From: Planctomycetota bacterium
GTDB lineage: Bacteria; Planctomycetota; Planctomycetia; Pirellulales; PNKZ01
DNA: 39,447 nt
NCBI GenBank assembly: GCA_017303535.1
Contig: JAFLCO010000008.1
Location: 1-39,447, forward strand
Reading direction: 5' to 3'
Positions 33,355 through 39,447 of the stretch are shown here, one piece after another. Numbering within the stretch: the stretch's first letter is position 1; every line of letters begins with the position of its first letter. The notes below the pieces were generated by a model. That model worked only from the letters and a program-made list of their open reading frames with translations. It did not search any database and was not told the origin of the DNA. Made by a program: the position numbers and the translations under genes.

Positions 33355-33933
33355 ATGCCGTCCAAAATCCTCGCCTTCGCCGGAAGTCTCCGCAAAGACT
33401 CGTTCAACAAGAAACTCGTCCGCATCGCCGTCGAAGGAGCGCGTGCCGCGGGGGCGGAAGTGACGCTCATTGAGCTAAATGACTTTCCGCTGCCGATTTT
33501 TGATCAGGACCTAGAAGCAACGTCCGGCATGCCCGAGGCGGGGCGGAAGTTGAAGCAACTGTTTCTGGAGCATGACGGGCTCTTGATTGCGTCGCCGGAG
33601 TACAACAGCTCCATAACGCCGCTCTTGAAGAACACGATCGATTGGGTCTCGCGCGTGACCGAACCAGGTGAGCCGGGCCTCAAGGCGCTGGCCGGCAAAA
33701 CGGCGGCGATCATCGCGGCTTCGCCCGGTGCGCTCGGCGGCCTCCGCGGGCTGGTGACGCTTCGCAGCATCTTGGGGAACATTCAGATCACGGTGCTGCC
33801 CGATCAGATCGCCGTGCCGCAAGCCGGCGACGCGTTTAACGACGACGGCTCGCTGAAAGACCCCAAAAAGCAGGAGGGGGTGCGAGCGATCGGGCGGAAA
33901 CTCGCGGAAGTCGCGGCGAAATTGAAGAGCTAG
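33355..33933 (+). CDS. NADPH-dependent FMN reductase family protein
   Basis: 192 residues from ATG 33355 (GGAG at 33343-33346). The same frame from 33301 would be translated from inside the palindrome. The flavodoxin-like fold is recognisable. FAGSLRKDSFNKKLVRIAVE holds the FMN-phosphate loop GSxRxxSxNxxL. ASPEYNSSITPLLKNTIDWV is the PEYNxSxxxxLKNxIDW signature, and GKTAAIIAASPGALGGLRGL follows. Such enzymes are cytoplasmic dimers that reduce FMN, quinones, azo compounds or metals with NAD(P)H. The substrate of this one is not determinable. It stands alone, 129 bases before the cytochrome-copper gene, and its 5' region carries the long palindrome at 33263-33336. Confidence 0.94.
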   Translation: MPSKILAFAGSLRKDSFNKKLVRIAVEGARAAGAEVTLIELNDFPLPIFDQDLEATSGMPEAGRKLKQLFLEHDGLLIASPEYNSSITPLLKNTIDWVSRVTEPGEPGLKALAGKTAAIIAASPGALGGLRGLVTLRSILGNIQITVLPDQIAVPQAGDAFNDDGSLKDPKKQEGVRAIGRKLAEVAAKLKS

Positions 33934-34062
33934 CATCGCGACATGGATGACCTCGCATTCGTCGCGGAAAAGCCGCATCGGCCGGGATTTCGAAACCGGC
34001 TATGATCGGCCGGGGTAGAATCGTCGCACCTGCCGCTCTCGTTCGTCCTCAGGAATCCGTCC

Positions 34063-35622
34063 ATGTTGTCGCTTGTTGGCTTCGTCGCTTCCGCACTCTT
34101 GGCCGCCGCACCTTCTTCGACCGCCGGCGAGGCGCCGACTTATTCAAAGCACGTCGCTCCGATCTTGTGGAAGAATTGCGCCGGTTGCCATCGGCCGGGC
34201 GAGGTCGGGCCGTTTTCGTTGCTCACCTATGAAGACGCCGCCAAGCGGGCCGACTTCTTGGTCGAAGTGACCGGCGATCGCCGCATGCCGCCGTGGAAGG
34301 CCGAGCCGAACTTCGGCAACTTCCACGACTCGCGCACGCTGAGCGAAGCCGATTTGGCGACCTTGAAGCAATGGGCGGCCGCCGGTGCGCCGGAAGGTAA
34401 CAAGGCCGACCTGCCCGCGCCGCCGAAGTTCGTCGATGGCTGGCAAAACGGCGAGCCGGACCTCGTGCTCGAGATGCCCGAGGAGTTTGAAGTGCCGGCC
34501 GACGGCCCGGACATTTATCAATGCTTCGTGTTGCCGATTCCGACGACCGAACATCGCACCGTGGCCGTCGCCGAGTTTCGGCCGGGCAATCGCAGCGTCG
34601 TCCATCACGCGATCATGTTCCTCGACGGCAACGGCGCCGCGCGGGCCAAAGATGCGGCCTCGCCCGACGAGCAAGGTTATCGCAGCTTCGGCGGACCGGG
34701 CATCTTGCCGACGGGCGGGCTCGGCAGTTGGGCGCCGGGTTCCAATCCGCGCAAGCTCCCGAAGGGCATGGGGAAGTTTCTCCGGCACGGCAGCGACATG
34801 GTGCTGCAGATTCACTATCACCCCAACGGCAAGCCGCAGCGCGACCGCTCGAAGGTCGGCATCTACTTCACCAAGGAGCCGGCGACGACGCTCGTCGGCG
34901 GCTTGGCCCTGATGAACACGAAGATCGCCATTCCGCCGGGCGAGAAGGCGTACAAGATCACGGCCAAGAGCGAACCGATGGCCGCCGACGTTTACCTGCT
35001 CGGCCTGGGCCCGCACATGCACTTGCTCGGCCGGCAAATGAAGATCACGGCCGCCACGCCGAAGGGCGAAACGATCCCGCTGATCTGGATCAAAGATTGG
35101 GACTTCAACTGGCAACTCGGCTACGGCTATTCCGCGCCGGTGAAGCTGCCGCAAGGTTCCGTGATTCACATCGAGGCGACGTACGACAACTCGGAAGACA
35201 ATCCGCACAACCCCAGCTCGCCGCCGAAGCTCGTGACCTGGGGCGAAGAGACGACCGACGAAATGTGCATCTGCAGCTTCTTGCTGTTCACCGACACGCG
35301 GGCCGACCTGATGAAGATCGCCAACATGAAGGCGGCTCGCTGGGGCGCGGCCTTGGCCGGCGGCGTAGAAGCGAAAGATCTGATGGAGCCGGAGACGGCC
35401 GGCGCCGTCGAAGCAATCACGCGCGACGAGATCGTGGAAGAGGTCTTAAACCGCGGCTTCCGCATCCCGAAGCAATTCGAGACGCAACTCGGCGTGTTCG
35501 ACACGGACTCGAACAAACAACTCAGCCGCGCCGAATTCGACGCGATCCCCGGCCCGATCCGGGATCTGATCCGCGCGGCGGTGAAGGAGAAGGTCAAAGA
35601 AGCGACGGAGAAGAAGTCGTAA
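34063..35622 (+). CDS. Cytochrome c - copper type II monooxygenase-like fusion, secreted, with EF-hand-like end
   Basis: 519 residues; ATG 34063 with AGGA at 34051-34054, followed by a short signal peptide (MLSLVGFVASALLAAAPSS). A mono-haem motif CAGCH is at 39-43, with RMPPWKAEP as the likely Met axial site. The rest resembles peptidylglycine hydroxylating monooxygenase. HH at 181-182 (SVVHHAIMF) and H251 (LQIHYHPNG) match the CuH ligands; H318 and H320 (GPHMHLLGRQM) and M401 (TTDEMCICSFLLF) match the CuM ligands. The full set is present. Near the C-terminus DTDSNKQLSRAEF is a single EF-hand-type loop. It probably uses electrons delivered through its own haem to hydroxylate an unknown substrate outside the cytoplasm. 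It converges on the unknown operon. Confidence 0.92.
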   Translation: MLSLVGFVASALLAAAPSSTAGEAPTYSKHVAPILWKNCAGCHRPGEVGPFSLLTYEDAAKRADFLVEVTGDRRMPPWKAEPNFGNFHDSRTLSEADLATLKQWAAAGAPEGNKADLPAPPKFVDGWQNGEPDLVLEMPEEFEVPADGPDIYQCFVLPIPTTEHRTVAVAEFRPGNRSVVHHAIMFLDGNGAARAKDAASPDEQGYRSFGGPGILPTGGLGSWAPGSNPRKLPKGMGKFLRHGSDMVLQIHYHPNGKPQRDRSKVGIYFTKEPATTLVGGLALMNTKIAIPPGEKAYKITAKSEPMAADVYLLGLGPHMHLLGRQMKITAATPKGETIPLIWIKDWDFNWQLGYGYSAPVKLPQGSVIHIEATYDNSEDNPHNPSSPPKLVTWGEETTDEMCICSFLLFTDTRADLMKIANMKAARWGAALAGGVEAKDLMEPETAGAVEAITRDEIVEEVLNRGFRIPKQFETQLGVFDTDSNKQLSRAEFDAIPGPIRDLIRAAVKEKVKEATEKKS

Positions 35623-35669
35623 TCATCTGGTCCGCGGCCCTGTCCGAAGCCCGTCTCTCGGCGCAAAAC

Positions 35670-35703
35670 AAGCGGGCGGCGGAGTTGATCCCGCCGCCCG
35701 CTT
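35670..35703. terminator. Bidirectional terminator-like hairpin
   Basis: AAGCGGGCGGCGG (35670-35682) and CCGCCGCCCGCTT (35691-35703) form a perfect 13-base stem with an eight-base loop between two convergent genes. Short T-rich stretches are weak on both sides. Confidence 0.7.
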
Positions 35704-35754
35704 CAACTTTGCATTCTGTCGGCGTTTTGCCGCCGCGGATCGCCGCCTGTCGAA

Positions 35755-37395
35755 CTACTTCGACGTTGAGTGCCCCTCTTCCGATCCCACTTCCTTTTTC
35801 TTGGGTTTGGTCTCGGGTTCCGCTCCGGAATCCGTGGCTTCGCCGGTCGGAATGCTGTCTTTCGCCTTGATGTACTTCTCAGGTTTGTCCGTCATCCGAT
35901 AAGCCGTGCCGAAGCCGTGTTTATTCGGCGCGGCCTTCAGGCCCGGCTCGTTGATGATCCAATACGCGGTCTTCGTCGACTTTGAAACGCGGATCGGCTT
36001 GCCGTCCAAAGACAGGTAGTTCGTCTTGTCCCAAGCCGGGTACTCGTCGACGACCGTATGGCTCAGGTCTTTGCCCGAGGTCCCGAGCACGGCGTCGTAC
36101 TGCATGCCGTTCACTTCCAAAATCGTGTGCGCGTTGGAAACGCCGTCGTCGGCGCCGCCGGTGAAGAGCACTTGGCCGGTGAGCGTGTCGGAGTCGTCGA
36201 AAACGTTGCCGCCGAAGCTCGACGACAGCAGACCGCCGGGGAACTTCGACATCTTGTCGGTGAGCACCATGCCTTTGAAGACTTTGTGCTTGCACTTCAC
36301 GTCGGGACCGAGGGTCGAGCCGATGAGCGTCGTCATCAGGCTGACGAGCACGTCGCACTGAGTGCCCGGGCCGTCGGGATGGCGATCCAATTGGTCGGTG
36401 TCGACGGGCGTGGTATCCCCTTTTTTCTTCTTCAGCTCTTTTTCCGACTCGATCGCCTTGGCGATTCCCTCCTTGCGTTCTTTCACCGCCTTGACTTGGT
36501 CGTCCTTCGTCGATGCCAACATGTTGGGCACGGGCGTAAGCGAATTCGTGTAGTAGGTCAGTCCTAGCGTTCCGTCGGGAGCGAGAACTTCGGCGAATAA
36601 GGAGTCGATGACCGAGGCCTCTTTGTTGGGCGCCGGACGCTCGCGCAACTTGGCTTTCTCGAGAAACGGCAGCAGCGGCGTGGTTTTCGCCAGTTCCGTC
36701 CATTCGGGCCCGCCGGCCTTCAGCGACTCGCGAAGTTTCGGATCGCTGAGAATCTTCGTCTTCGCATCGACCGACTGGCCTTGAACGAACGTCTTGATGA
36801 ACTCGCTCGGCTTTTTCTTCGCCATCGCCTGCAGGTCTTCGGGGGCGAGGCCCGACTTGTAGTAGCTGTTGAGCTTGTCGCCGTTGCCTTCTTCAAAAAT
36901 GCGTCGCGCAAGTTTCGACTCGCGGTCTTTCGGCATGTGCGCGTTCTTCCCTTCAAGCATCACCTTTACGATCTCTTCTTCGACCTCGTCCGGGAACAGG
37001 TCGTAACAGAGATCGGCGATTTCGTGCTGCCCGCGCATCTTCTTCCAGCAATCAACGACCATGTCCTTGTTGGGCTTGTCCGACAGGATTTTCTTAACGA
37101 CCTCGACGTTCGTCTCCGGCTTGCTGCATTTGGTCATCCAGAATTTGAGTTCTTCCGGTTCGTCCCAATGCTTCACGAGCTTGTATTGAATGAGTTCCTT
37201 CATGTAGTCTTCGTCGATATAGGTGAGATCATCGACGGCTTGCTTAAGCTTCTTTTCGACGTCGTCGTCGCTCCCTTTCTTCAGCGACTTAATCGCTTTT
37301 TCAATGTCGGTCTTGGTCTTTACGAGATCCTTTCTCGTTTGCTTCGGCTTCAGAAACGCGTATTTGAACTTTTTGATCTTGGCGGTCTTGCTCAT
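35755..37395 (-). CDS. Lys-rich cytoplasmic protein with possible Cys-His-Asp (papain/transglutaminase-like) triad
   Basis: 546 residues; ATG at 37395 with GGGAAG upstream on the minus strand. No signal peptide or membrane segment. Residues 1-330 are helical and highly charged (KKFKYAFLKPKQTRKDLVKT, KKGSDDDVEKKLKQAVDDL). From about 335 the character changes to a mixed alpha/beta domain with C347 in GTQCDVLVSLMTTLIG, H423 in SNAHTILEVNG and D434 in MQYDAVLG. This Cys...His...Asp order and the AHxxLEV-x-YD phrase are what a papain-fold or transglutaminase-like enzyme shows. I recognise no named family. The C-terminal 40 residues are disordered and Lys/Glu-rich. It is the second gene of a two-gene minus-strand operon, 74 bases after the repeat-protein gene. 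Enzyme or effector activity is inference. Confidence 0.82.
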   Translation of the reverse strand: MSKTAKIKKFKYAFLKPKQTRKDLVKTKTDIEKAIKSLKKGSDDDVEKKLKQAVDDLTYIDEDYMKELIQYKLVKHWDEPEELKFWMTKCSKPETNVEVVKKILSDKPNKDMVVDCWKKMRGQHEIADLCYDLFPDEVEEEIVKVMLEGKNAHMPKDRESKLARRIFEEGNGDKLNSYYKSGLAPEDLQAMAKKKPSEFIKTFVQGQSVDAKTKILSDPKLRESLKAGGPEWTELAKTTPLLPFLEKAKLRERPAPNKEASVIDSLFAEVLAPDGTLGLTYYTNSLTPVPNMLASTKDDQVKAVKERKEGIAKAIESEKELKKKKGDTTPVDTDQLDRHPDGPGTQCDVLVSLMTTLIGSTLGPDVKCKHKVFKGMVLTDKMSKFPGGLLSSSFGGNVFDDSDTLTGQVLFTGGADDGVSNAHTILEVNGMQYDAVLGTSGKDLSHTVVDEYPAWDKTNYLSLDGKPIRVSKSTKTAYWIINEPGLKAAPNKHGFGTAYRMTDKPEKYIKAKDSIPTGEATDSGAEPETKPKKKEVGSEEGHSTSK

Positions 37396-37469
37396 GGCTT
37401 ATCTTCCCGAAAATCGAATGTGCTCATAAATCGGACGAACGGCGGCGCGGCGAACCTCGGCTCGGCGAA

Positions 37470-38930
37470 TTACGGCCCAAACGCCGTGGCCAGCACTTGG
37501 TCCATCTTCTTCAGCGCCGGTTCCAGCGTCTCGCGGATCGTCACCTTCACCTCGAACGGGTTGTCGTCGCAGGCTTCGACTTGGTCGTCGGTATCGATGT
37601 GGTCGCGGAACTCTTCGATCAGAGTTCGCGCTTTGTTGATCGGCCCGGTCTTCTTGTCGGCGGCGGCCCTGTCGACGTCGAGAATCGCGGCCTGCAGCGG
37701 CACGCGGTGGTCGCCCGTCACGGCGTTGAGGCTGAATTCGGCGATCCGCTTCAGCTCCTCGTCTTCTTCGTTGATCAGCGCCACGCGCAGTTTCTCGAAT
37801 TGAGCGTTCACGACGTCGATCGCGTCGCCCCAGCCGGTCTTCGCTTCTTCCCACTTTTGGGCAAACTGCGGATGCAGCGTCCGCGAGTCGTCGCCCAATT
37901 GGCCGAGCAGCGCTTCGACCTGATCCAGCAACGGATGGGCTTGCGCAAACTGCTTTTGCTTGGCCGCGTTGCCCGCCTCGCCCGCGAGCTGCTGGATTTG
38001 CTGGGCGGAGTTCACGCCGCGCGAGACCGCTTCTTTGATCTTCGGCAGCAGCGTCTTCAAGCGATTGTTGAACGCGGCGCCCGGGTCTTCCGTCGTCGGG
38101 CCGCGTTGCTCGAGTTCCTTGACCGCCTGCTTGAGCAGCGGCTCGATCTGGTCCAACACGCCCAAGCCGTGTGCGAATTTCTTATCGCGGCCGGCCGTGC
38201 CTGCTTCGGCGACGAGCGTTTTCAATTGCTGCGTCGACGCTAAGTCGGCGGCCAACACCTTGTCGATATCCGGCTTGAGCACCTTCAGTCGGCCGGCGAA
38301 CGTCATCGCAAGTTCGGCCGCCGACGGCCCGGGATCAGCGGCCGTGTTCGGGCTGTTGCTCTTCACGATCCGTTCGATCTCGTCGATCTTCTTCGCGCCT
38401 TCGACGAAGTCGCCCCCTTGCAGCAGCAAGCGGGTTTCCTTGATCAATGTCGTCAGCGTCTGGATCTGCGCCTGATTCGCCGGGTTCTCGACGTAGAGCG
38501 CGATCGGCTCTTCCAACTTCATAAACCGCGCGACGTGCGGGTTCTGCAGATCATCGTCGTCGAACGGAATCGCCGGCGACTCCGGCACGACCTGAAACGT
38601 CGGCTTGCACTTCAGTCCGGCATGTTCTTCCAAGAAGTCGCGCAGTACCACTTCTTTCACCGGCGGCTTGTCGTAACCGTCGGCCTGCGCGAGGTTGAAC
38701 ACGAGGTCCATGCCCTTGCCCGTGATCACGCCGAAGTACGGGTCTCCCTTGAAGCCGTCTTTCTTCGCGTCGTTCAGCTCATTCTTTTTGACCGGCTTCT
38801 TCTTCACCGAAAGAAACACGACCTTCGGGCCTTTGCAGACCAAAAGAAAGCTTCGCGACTTTCCTTTCTTGACGTCGTCCAAGAACTTGGCCGTGTTTTC
38901 ACCGAGAGGTTTTTCGTCGACGCCGGGCAT
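37470..38930 (-). CDS. Cytoplasmic protein with tandem ~75-residue helical repeats, function unknown
   Basis: 486 residues from ATG 38930 (GGAG upstream on the minus strand; a GTG five codons earlier lacks one). Residues 1-135 look globular (KSRSFLLVCKGPKVVFLSVK, YFGVITGKGMDLVFNLAQ). Then come helical repeats: a partial one near 151-190, and two clear ones at about 211-270 and 287-343. The latter two share F-x-x-RLK-x-L-x-P-x-I-x-K, QQL-x-x-L-x-x-EAG, a KKFA/KQFA turn, and LDQ-x-E-x-LL. A C-terminal domain (about 356-486) includes IAEFSLNAVTGDHRVPLQAA and DDNPFEVKVTIRETL. Proteins with this repeat-plus-tail plan occur, without known function, in planctomycetes and some proteobacteria. It heads the operon with 35755-37395, whose product may be its partner. 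Confidence 0.85.
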   Translation of the reverse strand: MPGVDEKPLGENTAKFLDDVKKGKSRSFLLVCKGPKVVFLSVKKKPVKKNELNDAKKDGFKGDPYFGVITGKGMDLVFNLAQADGYDKPPVKEVVLRDFLEEHAGLKCKPTFQVVPESPAIPFDDDDLQNPHVARFMKLEEPIALYVENPANQAQIQTLTTLIKETRLLLQGGDFVEGAKKIDEIERIVKSNSPNTAADPGPSAAELAMTFAGRLKVLKPDIDKVLAADLASTQQLKTLVAEAGTAGRDKKFAHGLGVLDQIEPLLKQAVKELEQRGPTTEDPGAAFNNRLKTLLPKIKEAVSRGVNSAQQIQQLAGEAGNAAKQKQFAQAHPLLDQVEALLGQLGDDSRTLHPQFAQKWEEAKTGWGDAIDVVNAQFEKLRVALINEEDEELKRIAEFSLNAVTGDHRVPLQAAILDVDRAAADKKTGPINKARTLIEEFRDHIDTDDQVEACDDNPFEVKVTIRETLEPALKKMDQVLATAFGP

Positions 38931-39216
38931 AGGAAAGCTCCGCACAAAGAGATAGAGGGCGCAAAGAGAAGAGAAGCGGGCCGCATCGCCGACGACCGGT
39001 GCTATTCGGTGTCGCTGCGACCGTTGCGCGCACGTGCGATTTTGCGCTTGCCGAACACGAATGCAAGGAAATGCCGGCTGTCAGCCGGAAATTTAATACC
39101 TGATTAAGAATCGATTCCCACTTCTTGGCGATGCGGTGGTCGACGCAACTAGGGCAATTCGGATCGGAACAGCTATTTTCGTTGCTTAAACTACCTAGTC
39201 GGTAAAGATCGAAGGC
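38931..39216. other. Divergent intergenic region
   Basis: It should carry promoters for the minus-strand operon (starting at 38930) and the plus-strand gene at 39217. The small hairpin CCGGCTGTCAGCCGG is at about 39070-39084. I see no gene. Confidence 0.4.
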
Positions 39217-39447
39217 ATGCCCTCAACCCGCCATTCGATCGAACCGACAATCTGCTGCACTTTGGCAACGGCGTCGCTGGTAAGCTATGCCGGCCATCTC
39301 TCGCACCAGTACGGTATGCGAGACGGCGACTTTTTCGGTGCCGCAATACAGACTTACCCGTACTTCCTGTTAACGCCTATCCTGGCGCTCTCTGGTATCT
39401 ATACCGGCGGAATTCGTTCACGCTACGGGCTGTGGGCGACTACGGTC
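39217..39447 (+). CDS. Start of a membrane protein (3' truncated by window edge)
   Basis: From ATG 39217 the frame runs open for 77 codons to the end of the window. An in-frame TAG at 39196 rules out a start much further upstream. GAAGG lies immediately before the ATG, closer than ideal. The visible protein has a polar start (MPSTRHSIEP), a short hydrophobic stretch with TICCTLATASLVSYAGHLSH, a loop YGMRDGDFFGAAIQ, and a clear membrane segment YPYFLLTPILALSGIYTGG. No family is recognisable from this piece. The gene is transcribed away from the unknown two-gene operon. Confidence 0.5.
   Translation, partial: MPSTRHSIEPTICCTLATASLVSYAGHLSHQYGMRDGDFFGAAIQTYPYFLLTPILALSGIYTGGIRSRYGLWATTV

Noticed and set aside
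34521-35870. 449-codon open frame on the plus strand
   Set aside because: A different frame of the cytochrome-copper gene; rich in Arg, Gly and His, with no start signal.

Overview
The window is a high-GC bacterial chromosome segment that reads as a planctomycete, most likely Pirellulales-like. The evidence is the co-occurrence of families typical of that phylum: two DUF1549/DUF1553 proteins, two DUF1501 proteins, planctomycete-type cytochrome c domains, WD40 proteins, two formylglycine sulfatases, a DUF1990 protein, a protein built of YTV-like repeats, and a cytochrome c/copper monooxygenase-like fusion. I recognise no rRNA, tRNA, CRISPR array, insertion sequence or phage gene.

Layout. 1-5071 (+): an export/haem-type operon, entered at its left edge: partial Ig-like protein, BIG2-DUF1549-DUF1553 protein, cytochrome c-WD40 protein. 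5165-9048: small membrane protein (-), M14 carboxypeptidase (-), DUF1990 protein (+) and a solitary DUF1501 protein (-). 9049-10222: 1.17 kb without a convincing gene, packed with palindromic elements. 10223-12875 (+): repeat protein with a clear terminator, then a secreted beta-propeller-like protein. 13080-17628 (+): second DUF1549/DUF1553-DUF1501-WD40 operon, tightly spaced and translationally coupled at its end. 17835-23173: TauE/SafE permease (-), purple-acid-phosphatase-like protein (+), two convergent sulfatases. 23457-25316 (+): type II secretion-type prepilin and a methyltransferase. 25415-28747 (-): DksA-like protein, a lipoprotein with a degenerate transglutaminase-like domain, and kdsA, the last two overlapping. 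29281-33144: methyltransferase (-), DoxX (+), large GT-C/TPR membrane protein (-). 33355-35622 (+): flavin reductase and the cytochrome c-copper enzyme. 35755-38930 (-): two-gene operon of unknown function. 39217-end (+): start of a membrane protein.

How the genes fit together. Most products are exported and belong to the planctomycete envelope or periplasm: haem-binding DUF1549 proteins with Tat-exported DUF1501 partners, sulfatases for sulfated polysaccharides, a carboxypeptidase, and a copper/haem oxidoreductase. kdsA indicates Kdo synthesis and therefore a lipopolysaccharide-type outer membrane.

Two things stand out. First, all seven convergent gene junctions in the window hold a palindromic element, several of them copies of dispersed families (called I to IV here) that recur up to five times in 39 kb. 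Second, the right-hand operon (35755-38930) pairs a protein of roughly 75-residue helical repeats with a lysine-rich protein carrying a possible Cys-His-Asp triad; this is the best candidate for an undescribed system.
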